DNA of 64,000 nucleotides from Cydia pomonella (taxonomy: Eukaryota; Arthropoda; Insecta; Lepidoptera; Tortricidae): NCBI RefSeq assembly GCF_033807575.1, contig NC_084704.1:32775968-32839967 (forward strand), given 5' to 3'. Shown one piece after another: positions 1-11,289 of this stretch. Under the pieces are notes generated by a model, which did not search any database, was not told where the DNA came from, and worked only from the letters and a program-made list of their open reading frames with translations. The position numbers and the translations under genes are program-made. The stretch's first letter is position 1, and each line of letters starts with the position of its first letter.

Positions 1-239
1 GACTTGTGCCATTAAAATTTTGACTACCGAACTTTTGTAGGTTCTAACCTTGACCGTTGGAAAAATTGTCACTGAACTGAACTAAGTCGAAGAAATGAGC
101 ATGTATTAAGAGTAAATGCGGCGTAGTTTTATTCATACAGAAATGTTAATTTTGAGCGTCCATTTTCGACTGTTTTCGACTAGTATTGGACATAAATATC
201 TAAATGTTGTTTCATATAGGTACATATAAGACACAAACA

Positions 240-400
240 GATACTTATCGAGCTTGTTGTGTGAGTGAGTTTTAAGTCTCTCGGTACCTAGTGACCTTGC
301 CTACGAAGCTTGAGGTCCTTGGTGGAAATGCCGTAAAGGACATTTGTTTGTGTATGTTTATATACGTTACTTAGGTAAAAATAAACTGTTCACGTAGATG
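240..400 (+). repeat. Decayed tRNA-derived SINE
   Basis: The stretch resembles the head of the SINE at 16955 and 48052. It has CCTAGTGACC followed by TTGCCTACGAAGC, then a GGTCC-type remnant of the B-box region and a TTTATATACG-like body. Many positions have drifted and the B box is not intact, so it is probably an old inactive copy. The rest of the first 650 bases shows nothing else I can name. Confidence 0.35.
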
Positions 401-654
401 TAGCCTGTCATTATGTTTACCAGCGTAGATTTTTTAGAAAGCCGAATGAGGAAATTTGAACTTTGACGAAGCAATTCATCACGCGGCACGCCAACCCGCG
501 TGGATATTGTCGAGTAGGTGTGGGATGACATTCATCAATCACGTAAGTCGTGTTTGGGAAAAATGTTCAAAAATCAACCATACTAAATATTATAATGATT
601 ATATCCAGAACTAGATTCTGACCACCACTTCAATCCCCACGCAAGCCTATCAAA

Positions 655-845
655 AGACCGGGATTTATAGGCCCGTGAAATCCAAAATGTAGATACATGA
701 TAAATAAAAACTACCTACCCTTTGTCCTTCCCCGGGCCTAAATCTGTCTACTTATCAAATTTCATTTAAATTGATTCAGCGGTTTAAGCGTGAAGAGGTT
801 ACAGATACACAGACAGACAGATTTACAATCGCATTTATAATATTT
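655..845 (+). repeat. Lepidopteran interspersed repeat, copy 1
   Basis: The stretch carries CAGCGGTTTAAGCGTGAAGA followed by an ACAGACAGACAGA run and an ATCGCATTTATAATATT end. The same motif order occurs reversed at 6680-6790 and in decayed form at 1045-1160. No coding frame is visible. The class of element (short non-autonomous transposon or LINE tail) cannot be decided from this window. Confidence 0.5.
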
Positions 846-1044
846 GCGTGCTGCTTGCGTGGAATTCTGTCTGTCTTATCCTTTCCCTGCCTTTAGGAAG
901 ATTACCAAAAATAACTTTAATTCTAATAGGCTTTCTAGTTTACGTCCTTAGCCTATTTTATGTACAACACTTCTGTGAGACCAAGTCGAAAATAGCACAT
1001 GTTTCGCTCTTGGCTTTGGTTAGTTTGAGATTGGTTTTAATATA

Positions 1045-1160
1045 ATCAATAAAAACCCTTTGTCCAGATGGACGTTTAAGCTTTCTAGGTACATAATAAC
1101 TTTCAGTGAAACTGGTCAGAATTTTAAGCGTTAAGAGGTATTAACGCAGACAGAGTGCCA
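1045..1160 (+). repeat. Decayed copy of the GTTTAAGCGTGAAG repeat
   Basis: AACCCTTTGTCC, then TTTTAAGCGTTAAGAGGTA and a CAGACAGAG remnant follow the same order as the repeat at 655-845, with many substitutions. Confidence 0.3.
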
Positions 1161-1814
1161 ATATTAGTATTAATAAAAATACTATATAGACATTTAAGAC
1201 AATATTAGGTAAGCAAAGATTATATCATCTGACAAATTTTCAATCGGGCTGCGATGACATTTTTTAAGGGTTAGTAACACGGCAAACCTGCATAGTGCAG
1301 CCACCGCGCGCACTGTCCAGTGGTAAAAAAACTAAGCCTTTCTGCGCGTCTCTCTGTTCTCATTATTTTTCTCTCTAAATGACAAATCTTGATCAAACTT
1401 TGATTGTATTTATTTAACGTTACTCGATACTCATGATTTATTTATGATAAAAGTGTATAATTCATATGTGGGCTGCCTTTAACGCAGGTAAAATTTGTAT
1501 AATTGTTGTAGGTAGTAAGTATTAAGTTTCTGATTATGTTTAAGTAAACCTAACTAAAGCCTTATTACGTCACTGGTTTTTCTCACAAAATGAGGCTTGG
1601 AATAGGTTTCGAATGGAAATTCAAGCACGCACGATTGTTGCAGCCCTTACGTCTTCTTATATCTCGAGATGTACTTATTTACCCGACTTTTGTTGCTGAA
1701 GAATTTGAAGGTGCCTTGGTAAGCGCACTTCGTTGGACATACAAAGACATCCGAAGCAACATTCATTCAGTTCCAAGTTACCTCAAGAATCTACGGATCT
1801 ACGGACGTCAAGGC

Positions 1815-2100
1815 TCACAACTCCAGGAGAGCCACGAGTGCATTGAGGACCCTGGATACTTTTTTTAATATCCGAGACAAACCTGACACCGAGACTGACC
1901 TGACACCTGCAACACCAGAGGGTTTGTAAGAGCATTGCCGGCCTTTACCATAAGGGCACGCTCTTTTCTTGAAAGTTTGAAGGTCGTATCCGTCCGGAAG
2001 TACCGCGCGCGACTGATCGATCACAGTTTAACGAGAAACTCACAGTTGAGGACTGCCAACTATCTAAGTGGTGAAGATGGAAATATTGTTGCGTAGAGCG
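1815..2100 (-). pseudogene. LINE reverse-transcriptase C-terminal relic (Jockey/CR1-like)
   Basis: The minus strand encodes LPDGYDLQTFKKRA, then GKGRQC and KPSGVAGVR. This is the pattern seen at the C terminus of several LINE ORF2 proteins in this window (compare 43722-44042 and 60165-60385, which have GRQ and GVAGVHR). The frame lies within 1815-2024 and the catalytic RT domain is missing. The reverse transcriptase would have copied LINE RNA into DNA at a nicked target. This fragment cannot do so and is a 5'-truncated dead copy. The remaining open frames between 1160 and 3900, including one of 104 codons at 2538-2852, show no motif. Confidence 0.5.
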
Positions 2101-3902
2101 GAAAGAGACTGCAAGGATATAGGTACAGATTAGCTGGGTTGAAAAATAAATACCGAATGCTGGTCCTGTCTCGCCATCAATGCGCATCCACGCTCAACCT
2201 CTTTAGTTATTCCGGTTTTTATCATTTGATTTAATCAAAATGTGACTTGTTTACTTAACACACTTTCAACACACAGTGGACAAAATTGTAAGTAAACCAA
2301 ATAACTGTTGAAACTGTTTGTTTCCGTGTTCGCTGCCATTTGTGACCACAGATTAAACAGACAAGAATCTAAATCACCTTTTTATCAGAATTGCATTGCA
2401 TTTTTATGTCTTTCCTCCTAACCTTAATTTCCTGCAGGATGTAGGAGTAATTATAAACTTAACGGCTAGCAAATAATAAAAATATCAATGGAAATGTTGT
2501 AGCACAGGCGCCGCTAGTACCCACGCAACTCTAATCAATGTTGAGAATCTCTAACGTCACGCAAGGCATTGTATTACCATCCCTTAGCAAGAAACTTATT
2601 GCTACTGACCAATATAACCGTGATTTCGATATCAATAGCAACTGTAGGTGGTTAGAGATATTTTTTTATGGTTTTGTAACTAGCGATTGCATGATTCGTG
2701 GTTGGTGCGCGATGTTAATAAAGTCCAAGGGCCATGCTACCGCCACTTCTTCAGGCCTCGCCAACGCTAGATCGATAACTTTACTTATGCATACCCACTG
2801 CCCTATTTATTGCCGTGGCATTGTTTCGATGACACCTGCCGGAACTACGTGAGTGCTGAGAATAGTAGTTATAATTAGGTAAGAAAATAATAATATAATG
2901 CTATAAAATCAAGCCTATTACCACCTACAATTTGGCTCCCATGGGGTTTTAAATCCAGGACTCGATTCTACTCGCTAAATAGACTGATACCTAGAAAACG
3001 GCGAAGAAAGCATTTTGAGAAAAAAAAAATCAGGTATATTTTTATTACAAGCTTTTATTTAACTTACCCTGTTAGTATGTATGGGACAAATCTTGGAAGT
3101 TAAATACCCACTTCCCGGTTTCCGATGAAGCTGAAAATTTGCATACATATTGACAATGTAATATTATGGTACCATCAAGCTGATCTTATGATGGAGACAG
3201 GAGGTAGCCATAGGAACTCTGTGATAAAACAACGCAACCTAATTGTGTTTGGGGTTTTTAGAAATGTCTCGATGAATATTAGTTGCGTGTGGAAAAAAAA
3301 GTACAGTCAGCGATAAAAGCTTGTACCTTACCAAAAATGAAATTTTTGCCAAAAACTTATGTAACAATAAGAATTGGAAAGCATGGATCGACGGAAAATA
3401 ACTGGAAACTTCCGTTTTTCTTTCCAATATGGCTGATAGTGTACTGCTTCTGTCATGTGATAGACTATAGTTATTTGATTTATAAGGGGGGAAAGTTGTT
3501 GTTTAACCACTCGTGCCAATATTGACACATCAGCAAGCGAAAGATTCCAAAATTCGAAAAGTGGAATCGTGAGCGTTGCGAGGGTTTCAAAGTACACACA
3601 AGGCACATTTGAATCACACAATTATTCACCACACCAACGCCAGGAAAATTTTAATTATAAAATATCAAAGAAAATCAAACCTAATTCAATCTAAATATTT
3701 ATTATTCAATATCATCATTTAAAAGTAAATTCAACAGCGAACATCATTAAAGCTAAATTGTCAATACGATAAAGTGCATTTTTCTCATTAGTTTTTGAAC
3801 AATCAAGACGGACTTTACCAGTTGGTGTGGTAAACAATATTATAAAATCTTTCTACTGACAGTGAAGATTACAAAACGGTAAAGAATAACTCGTAGATAG
3901 AT

Positions 3903-4203
3903 ACGCACCAAAAACATATCTCGGAGCCCGATTCAGATTCAACAATTTGCTTAGTTTCAAACTAGTTTTGACACGACTTTGAAGACCACAAACACTGATT
4001 GGTACGCACCAAAAACATATCTCGGAGCCCAATTCAGATTCAACAATTTGCTTAGTTTCAAACTAGTTTTGACACGACTTTGAAGACCACAAACACTGAT
4101 TGGTACGCACCAAAAACATATCTCGGAGCCCGATTCAGATTCAACAATTTGCTTAGTTTCAAACTAGTTTTAACACGACTTTGACCACAAACACTGATTG
4201 GTG
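3903..4203. repeat. Tandem repeat, three copies of 101 bp
   Basis: ACGCACCAAAAACATATCTC begins at 3903, 4004 and 4105, giving exactly 101-bp spacing. Copies 1 and 2 differ by about one base. Copy 3 has a 4-bp deletion (GAAG lost) and a G-to-A change. There is no coding frame across it. Confidence 0.95.
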
Positions 4204-4257
4204 AAAATGAAGTAAAAAGTCGTGCGTGAGATATTATGCGACAATCCCCAAGACAAT

Positions 4258-4322
4258 CTTCAAGGTCGTGTCAGAACTAGTTCAAAACCATTACAAAATA
4301 TTACATTAGAATCGAGCTCCGG
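4258..4322 (-). repeat. Inverted, diverged fourth copy of the 101-bp repeat
   Basis: Read on the minus strand this contains CGGAGCTCGATTC at one end and GAACTAGTTCTGACACGACC at the other. These match CGGAGCCCGATTC and AAACTAGTTTTGACACGACT of the 101-bp unit in order and spacing, at lower identity. It therefore lies in inverted orientation to the three tandem copies just upstream. Confidence 0.6.
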
Positions 4323-4799
4323 CTCTTTGAAGTAGCATAGCATAACAGCGATGTCGCATTTAGTGTATAGATTACCTGTTTTCTTACCTCTATTTTCGCT
4401 TTTATTTCTGAAACCAACTGTTCTTTTGTTGATATACAATGGGTCCCTTTTTATATTTGGGTCAAACGAGGCAGGGTTTTTTCTGTACTTTGGGTAGTGT
4501 TAAACTAATTACACCAATCATCATCAAATAAAGGATTTCATACAATAAAAACAGACATAACTTGGGAAACTCCACTACGGCGCCGCCATTGCCGCGCTAT
4601 AGTGATATGTCCATATCCAATATCGATTGTAGGCTGCACTCGAGAAAGCCTCATCATCGGTTATCAGTAGGTACTAATAATAACTGGACAGCGATAAGCT
4701 GTACTTAAATAAAACTGTATACATTTTACTAGTCTACATTGCGAAATTGTTAGATTGGCCTCCTAGTTCCATTCGTGTATATTCGGCATGATCTGAACA

Positions 4800-5016
4800 T
4801 GATTGGAGCCCTAGATCGCTATTATTGCAGTTAGACTAGTTAAATGTAGTTTAAGAATATAGTTTAAGATAAAATATTAAAACCTAGTTTAAGTTAAAAA
4901 TAATTGTATACCCGAGAAGGGTAAAACTGTTGATACTCATCAAAAAATGTACCTAAGTCATATTCTTGTACCTACACAGTTTGCACAATAAATATTTCTG
5001 ATTTCTGATTTCTGTC
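4800..5016 (+). repeat. LINE 3' end with TTTCTGA microsatellite tail
   Basis: A TA-rich 3'-UTR-like segment runs into GCACAATAAA and then about three copies of a 7-bp unit (TTTCTGA) at 4994-5014. The AATAAA plus short-unit tail is the same design as the LINE ends at 9123, 13923 and 46788. No ORF2 coding remains upstream. Confidence 0.45.
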
Positions 5017-6679
5017 AAAAAAATCGCAAGAGGCTAACCTACCAGGTTCCACGACAGAACAAAAATCATAAAACAAGCTTCTCACCCCAAAACAGGCCTA
5101 CATGCCTGACCTAATTATAATAAACATGAAACAACTGTTAATATACACGCTTTCACAAGGCATACAAAAGAAAACATTTTCTCTTTATTTAGAGTCTAGC
5201 GAAAATAAAATTTCAAAAGTTGGCAGGCTCTAACGAGGAACAAGTAGTACAATAAAATCTAGCCTGCCGGAATCACGGAAGATAAATCTGTATAGTAAGT
5301 ACGCGTACGTCGTAGCTATTCGCATGCAGGGAGTTTTACGGAGAGCAAAACGTCGTCGTCAATTTGGTACCAAGAAGCTTACATAAACGCTGGAGGTCGA
5401 AAGTGTAAAAAAAATTGGCACTGTAAATGACTGAACTTCGGCTCGTGTTTGTTACTCCCACTCCCATATCTTTCCCCGGGATCCATGCAGTACCATGCAT
5501 CGTGGACATTAGTCATGGAATCTACACCATTCGATGACTAAGTATTAGATAGAATATATAGAATATTCATAAAATATTTTTTTTATTCCTGGAGTTTCTC
5601 CCATCATTTCGAGACACAAAACCTCTCCTAACTGTAATCAACTAGTGTCTCTTGGTACCATTATAGTGTCCCATAAACATCCTTGAACTTTCCTTTCATT
5701 CACCTTAATAGACCCTGCTTTAAAATGAACTTACAGTCCCTGGCTGATCAATTTCGACAATTATAAATTGACACTTAACTATATATTATGACACTAAGGC
5801 TACCAGTTAAACGGTAGTATGGTTGCCGTAATCCAAGGTCATGTCTTGCCTCAAATTATTATTCTACACTCCACTACACCTCCAGTATTTTACAAGCTTC
5901 TTGATTCGCTACAAAAGTTTCGTTTCGTTCGTAGGCCGATATCTACAGCGTCGGCCCGCTCTCGGCCAATCTGTTTACGTAACTACCCCCGTTATGTTCG
6001 AGAGGGTTCGCGTACTAGACGTTAAACATATTGCCTCATAAATCGCGAGAATCCCTGCTAGTAAACCGGTACCGGTGTCGATTTGACTACGTTTCCTTTA
6101 CGATTCCATGATATTGAGCGATTGAGTTCAAGAGTGCTATCTTGTTCAGAGAAATGTCTTAAATTGACGTTTGAATTTATATTGCTATGCGTAAAGTATA
6201 AAAGCACAATACCATTCCGTTTTTGACAGCGCGATGTTTTTATTTTTGAATGAAAGCCATCGGTAAAGGCGTTCAAATCATTCGTCTCGTTCCTGTCGCA
6301 CCTCTTGTCTTTCGCATAAGTTTATCTATATACCTCCGACATATCCTTGCGTTTCTTTTGACTAGATTTCCTTTTGCATAAATTGTATGAGTAGCTATCA
6401 AATAAATCTTTTTGTGACTTAAATTTTTACTATTTATCTCTACGTAGCTTTATTTGATAGTCAACTGTCTGCACAAACATGAAAACCCTGGAAATCCAAA
6501 TTATGCTAAGCATCAGGGAGGCTGCATCTCGATTTAACATATCTCAATGCCTTCTCAATCATATTTTATTATTTACATTAACAAATACTCGGAGGTCGTA
6601 AGTGCATACGTCAAAACATATATTTTTAAACTGCTGTTAATTTTACTTATCCCTTATCTTTCGAAAATAATGTCTCGCT
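5017..6679. other. No identifiable feature
   Basis: Only short frames of 60-72 codons occur here, all without motifs. I see no repeat shared with the rest of the window and no hairpin longer than background. Confidence 0.5.
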
Positions 6680-6790
6680 CTCTGTTTGTCTGTCTGTCTG
6701 TATTTTACACCTTCACGCTTAAACCGCTGAATCGATTTAGATGGAATCTGATAAGTTTGAGACCCGAGGAAGGACGTAGAATAGTTTTTT
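6680..6790 (-). repeat. Lepidopteran interspersed repeat, reverse copy
   Basis: TCTGTCTGTCTGTATTTTAC is followed by CTTCACGCTTAAACCGCTGA, the reverse complement of the motif order at 655-845. Confidence 0.5.
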
Positions 6791-7756
6791 TAATCATCAT
6801 TATTCCACGCAGATCACGTAGAGAGCTTTGGAGAGCTTTAATGTCATGTGGAACGCCTGCTGGAACCCGTTATGTACAACAATAGATACCCATGAACTGG
6901 TCTCAGCAGGCATTGGGACTATTGTTTAAAAAGTGAAGGGTATAACGGTCTATGGATTGAAGTTTGGGTGGACAATGAGACTGGGTTATTGCTAAGACGT
7001 CCGGACACCTGCCATAACCATGTTTTCATTAGTTGTCGAGGCAGGCGGTGACTCGCCGCCCAGTAGATGGGCCCCTGAAAATGCCGTCGTGAAGACTGTC
7101 GTCGACGACGACGAGCAACACCGGTGTGAGCGGCTCAGGGGTATCGAGAGGTGTACGCCGCTTTCTACCCAGAGGCTGGTAACAGACAATTATTATTATT
7201 ATTCCACGCAGACAAAGTTACGCGCAAAAGCTAGTATTACATAATGCGTGGAGCGTGTTGGCAGAGGCCACTGATCCGAGAGCCTCGGCCCGTGTCCTGC
7301 GGCCTTCAACTTGAGCGATAATTTACTGGACAAATTTACTTGACCTTCGTTTTGACCCTTTTGAGTGTCTAAACCTTAATAGTGATCAAATAGTTCATTA
7401 AGGACGATCAACTTAGGTAGCTGAATTTAATCTGCACAAGGTTTTAGTTAGTTTTGACAGGAGGCGTATAGTTTGTGAATGGTTTTAATAGAACACTATT
7501 TTAACTGCTATACTTAGATTTTTATGAGTCCGTATCAAAATGATAGAAACAGATTAGAGAAACTATTCCGCAGTTCCGCACGCGAACTGAATCACTAAAC
7601 TAACTAACTGAGTTGGAACAATGATCCAAAAAACGCAGGTTGGTCCAGAACTTTTTTTCGAACTTTAATTAAAATAGAAAAAGCGCTGGCAGCTTAACGG
7701 TCGGTTACTCCTGCTAGTGAGGAAGCGTTCTACTGAAAGTCTCGAGTACGTGACGC

Positions 7757-8112
7757 TTTTTTTTTCAAACTACGTCGGTGGCAAACAAGCATACGGCCCG
7801 CCTGATGGTAAGCAGTCTCCGTAGCCTATATACGCCTGCAACTTCATAGAAGTTACATGCGCGTTGCCGACCCTAAACCCGCCCACCCCTCGTTGAGCTC
7901 TGGCAACCTTACCCACCGGCAGGAACACAATACTATGAATAGGGTCTAGTGTTATTTGGCTGCTGTTTTCTGTAAGGTGGAGGTACTTCCCCAGTTGGGC
8001 TCTGCTCTAGATCTAGAATGACATCCACGGGCTGTGCCCTACCACACAAAGCGAGATGACATTCACAATGCCCATACCTCTCTTTTGGACGTAGTTTAAG
8101 GAAGACCCGGGT
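7757..8112 (-). repeat. Poly(A)-tailed LINE 3'-end repeat, copy A
   Basis: It begins after a T-run with ACTACGTCGGTGGCAAACAA. It continues through CCCGCCTGATGGTAAGCAGT, GTTGCCGACCC and CCCAGTTGGGCTCTGC to GGACGTAGTTTAAGG. Reversed, it ends in a poly(A) tail, so the element is on the minus strand. Copies B-G are at 14795, 15615, 17648, 18505, 12025 and 37620. The part encoding GVAG is shared with LINE C termini at 43722 and 60165, so this looks like the 3' end of a Jockey-like LINE or a SINE that borrowed it. Confidence 0.75.
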
Positions 8113-8351
8113 CCAATTTTAATACTTATGAGAAAGCTAGTATTTGGCGTGATAACATTTAATAGCATTCATTTAAATTAAACGGTATGTTCTGCAAGTT
8201 TTTGCAGTTTGTTAAGATATCGGTCATTCGCGTCCCTGCTCCGACAAAAATTGTCCTTTTGGTGGACTGCCCCTAAAAATGGGTTAACTTAGATGAAATT
8301 ACGTGTCTACCTACGAAAAATAATTTCATACTCATAAGTTGCTTTTCGGCT

Positions 8352-8394
8352 TAAAAAACCGGCCAAGTGCGAGTTGGACTCGCGCACGAAGAGT
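8352..8394 (+). repeat. 5' part of an interrupted lepidopteran repeat
   Basis: CCGGCCAAGTGCGAGTTGGA then CTCGCGCACGAAGAGTTCCG is the head of a very common lepidopteran repeat. Its body resumes at 9157 (GTATGGAGCCCCC) and ends near 9372 with ACGGAACCCTAAAAA. A LINE fragment sits between the two parts. Confidence 0.65.
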
Positions 8395-8973
8395 TCCGTT
8401 TCTCGTTTGGAACATGTAGATAAATTATGTACCAAAGTAAATAGGTTCGTATTTGCTCTAAGAAGAGTGAGTCAAACTGTTTCCACACAAGCAGCACTAA
8501 TAGCGTATAATGGATATGTTAACTCAATTTTAAGGTATGGCGTAGTAATCTGGGGGAACTGCACTGATAAGCATAATGTATTTATTGTTCAAAAGCGTTG
8601 CATTAGAGCCATATTTTCAGTTAATCCAATAGAGTCATGCCGTCCATATTTCATACAAAATAATATTCTTTCTTTCCCCTGTCTTTATATCTATGAAGTT
8701 TCTGTTTTTGTTCACAAATATATATATCTGTTCACAGAAAACATATCATTGGGTCCTCGTGTTGTTAGACCGAAATACAAACACAGGTTACCTAAACCAT
8801 ATGTTAACCTGTCACTTACTTCAAAAAACGCCTATATCATGTGCATCACAATCTACAACAAATTACCTGATCATTTTAAAGACATGGATCTAAAGCTGTT
8901 TAAGTCGAGCACAAAAAAGTGGCTTATAAAAGAATGTTTTTACTGTATAAATGATTATCTAAGTTTCTCATGA
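8393..8973 (+). pseudogene. 5'-truncated LINE ORF2, C-terminal reverse-transcriptase part
   Basis: An open frame of about 193 codons after the junction encodes the connection region downstream of a non-LTR RT domain. Motifs in order are ALRRVS, YNGYVNSILRYGVVIWGN, VQKRCIRAI and, near the end, YNKLPDHF and the terminal INDYLSFS. The same order recurs at 12890-13556 and 46018-46449. The palm domain with YADD is missing, so the copy is dead. The first codons of the longest open frame come from the interrupted repeat at 8352, so a chimeric start is accidental. The C-terminal frame itself has no stops, suggesting a fairly recent insertion. Family: CR1- or Jockey-group LINE; clade not resolved. Confidence 0.75.
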
Positions 8974-9156
8974 GTGTTACTAGTATGTAAGTTAATATGT
9001 TAACATAATTATATGTGTATACTGTAAATGTATGTACACCTGAAAAGGTAAAGTTTCGGTGTGACTAAATATTCAATTGTATATTCGACCTACAATGTAA
9101 CCTGATTCTTACATACAATAAAAAACTTTGAACTTTGAACTTTGAACTTTGAACTT
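8974..9156 (+). repeat. LINE 3' UTR with TTTGAAC tail
   Basis: This follows the ORF2 stop directly. It includes CACCTGAAAAGGTAAAG and ends at ACAATAAAAAACTTTGAACT with about five copies of the 7-bp unit TTTGAAC (about 9123-9156). Such short-unit 3' tails replace poly(A) in CR1-like LINEs. Confidence 0.7.
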
Positions 9157-9372
9157 TGGTGTATGGAGCCCCCTTAAACATTTATTTTATTCTGTCGTTT
9201 AGCGTTTGTTGTTATAGCGGCAACAAAAATACGTCATCTGTGAAAATTTCAACTGTCTAACTATCACGGTTCATGAAATATAGCCTGGTGATAGACGGAC
9301 AGATGGACGGACGGACAGCGGAGTCTTAGTTATAGGGTTCCGTTTTACCCTTTAGGTACGGAACCCTAAAAA
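9157..9372 (+). repeat. 3' part of the interrupted lepidopteran repeat
   Basis: GTATGGAGCCCCCTTAAACA, then GTTATAGCGGCAACAAAAAT, a GACGGAC run and AGGGTTCCGTTTTACCC lead to the ACGGAACCCTAAAAA end. With 8352-8394 it makes one element. I see no clean target-site duplication at the LINE junctions, so some host sequence seems to have been lost at insertion. Confidence 0.65.
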
Positions 9373-9487
9373 CCATCTTGAAGAAACTAACATAGAAATA
9401 AAAGGTGTGTGTGAAGTTAGCATATAAACACGTGTACAATCACTGGGTCTAGTGCCCAATAGTGGGGCGTATACTTGGTCATGGGCA

Positions 9488-10082
9488 GGGCCCGTACATT
9501 ACATGCCGTTGACGTAAAAATGACGTAATTTCACATACAGGCAGTTTTTTATAACACTCCAAATTTTGATACCTACCATATAGACGCGTAAAAAAAACTT
9601 GTTACACCGTTAAAAATAAAATAAAAATATTTGTTATTTGATAAACTAACAATCCATTATTTTGTTGCGTGACCGTAAGATAAAAGTTAGACGTTTCTGT
9701 ACTGATTGTCAAGTATCTATATCAGTTAGCTAAAGAGGTTGACAAATGATTAATTATTGCTAAGAGACTATAATCTGTATCTTTAGGTATTTAAAAAAAG
9801 GTAAACAAAATCTACCCTCAAATGGCTCCTTAAGGCAGCCATGAGGGTTTATGAAAATATTACATGATCAAATAATGTAGGTTTAAAGTCAGGTCGTTCA
9901 ATGACAGATCCAGGCGGTTTTGTATTTGGTTGGTTAATCAATAAATATTAAAACTACCCGAAAATGTACAAATTGTTTGTTTACCTTTTTTTAAATACCT
10001 AAAGATACAGACTATAAATTGTAATCATACTCTATGTAGCCTGACATCATTTTTCTGTCAGCGGCATGAAATGTACGGGCCC
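9488..10082. mobile_element. MITE, 595 bp, with long inverted repeats and ~12-bp target duplication
   Basis: Ends are GGGCCCGTACATTACATGCC and the imperfect reverse GGCATGAAATGTACGGGCCC. A second inverted pair lies inside: CTTTAGGTATTTAAAAAAAG near 9781 and its complement near 9990. Flanks are TGGTCATGGGCA (9476-9487) and TGGTCATGGGTA (10083-10094), 11 of 12 identical, as expected for a target-site duplication. It encodes no protein. A duplication of 9-12 bp points to the Mutator-like group more than hAT (8 bp), but the family is inference. Confidence 0.8.
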
Positions 10083-10332
10083 TGGTCATGGGTATGCTGA
10101 TGTTTATATAAAATAGAATTATTTGAAAAACATATGCATTTTTATTTCAATAATTACCGTGAAAAATTTGGATTTATTTATGAAGAAATCCATTATGCTA
10201 CCTTAGTGGACACTGCAATCAGATCTGTGAATAGTGTCAATAACCATGCCCCCATATCTGTGAGTGCTAAACTCTGTGCATAAAGAATAAAGAACCATAC
10301 AACACAATGTTAGCAGAAAAATATTGCCGACA

Positions 10333-10563
10333 TTAGTGATAAAAACAGACTAGGTACATACGCAACTGCATCAACGAAGGATAGGTACATAAGTTTCTTG
10401 CCTTCAAGTAATTGCAGAGTGTACCAACGGAAATAATTTCAGCCCCGACCAGCTGCGTCGACAAGTAGGAAATGACGCCACGGAAAAAATCAATGGTCTG
10501 ATGGATGAATGGCGCCTGCCGTGCATATTCCCATCGCCCGTCGATTGAATGCGGGAAGCTAAC
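10333..10563 (-). CDS. Candidate host exon, unassigned
   Basis: The minus strand is open across the segment and encodes SIDGRWEYARQAPFIHQ, then IDFFRGVISYLSTQLVG. Residue composition (aromatics, mixed charge) looks like protein. A pyrimidine-rich tract ending TTTGCCTGTTAG sits at the upstream side, near 10560, as a possible acceptor, and GTACAC lies downstream as a weak possible donor. I do not recognise the family and see no RT or transposase motif. It could be a fragment of an unfamiliar transposon instead. Confidence 0.3.
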   Translation of the reverse strand, partial: VSFPHSIDGRWEYARQAPFIHQTIDFFRGVISYLSTQLVGAEIISVGTLCNYLKARNLCTYPSLMQLRMYLVCFYH

Positions 10564-10985
10564 AGGCAAAATCCAACCATATAGGTAATTATAGGTAATG
10601 TTCTACTGATCTAACATGATACAAAATACAAAAAATACAAAATAGTTTATTTGGTTTAACTTATAATACACATAACATAAATAAATAAATAAAAATAAAT
10701 AAAATAAAATATTTTTATTTCAGAACTATAAAGGGCTGGAATCTCCCATTAAGTATAACAATACTTGTGTCGGGAGACCCCGCTCTTCCATTAGGAAATA
10801 GGGTAAAAACAACAAACTGTACTTAACTTAATTAATATACAATTTACAAATCTGATTATTATTTACTATTATAATTTACAATAAGTATACAATTTCAGAC
10901 CCGATTCAATTGTGTTATTACAATTAAGGATCTATAATATTTTATAACAATAGGTAACACTATTAAATTAGATTTTAAGAGTAAG

Positions 10986-11075
10986 TGTTTGTGTGTGCGT
11001 GTGTGCGTGTGTGCGTGTGTGTGTGTGTGTGTGTGTATGTGTGTGTGTGCGTATGTGTGTGTGAATGTGTATGCG
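10986..11075. repeat. GT microsatellite
   Basis: An interrupted (GT)n run with GCGT and ATGT variants. On the minus strand it makes a meaningless His-Thr-rich frame. Confidence 0.95.
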
Positions 11076-11161
11076 AGTGGGATTCATAATAACAGTGCCT
11101 CCGTTTCTTCATCATGATATGGCTCCAAATGTTTAGTTTACAAGAGGAAGAAATGAAAGTA

Positions 11162-11289
11162 GGTACAGTCACGTCCTAAAATATCGATAAGGATAATGCG
11201 CAAAAAATATGTATACACTACCTTAATACATGTGCTATACATATTTTTGGTACTTTGTCCGTATCGATATTTTCAGACGTGGCTGTACC
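11162..11289. mobile_element. MITE, 128 bp
   Basis: The left arm GGTACAGTCACGTCC...AAAATATCGATA matches the right arm (reverse complement GGTACAGCCACGTCTG...AAAATATCGATA), then AAAAATATGTATA in both arms. The trinucleotide GTA flanks both sides (11159-11161 and 11290-11292), a possible 3-bp target duplication. No coding capacity. Confidence 0.75.

Noticed and set aside
2538..2852. 104-codon plus frame
   Set aside because: No motif, composition like the AT-rich background, no splice or polyadenylation context; kept out of the gene list.
10975..11172. His-Thr-rich frame
   Set aside because: Translation of a GT microsatellite.
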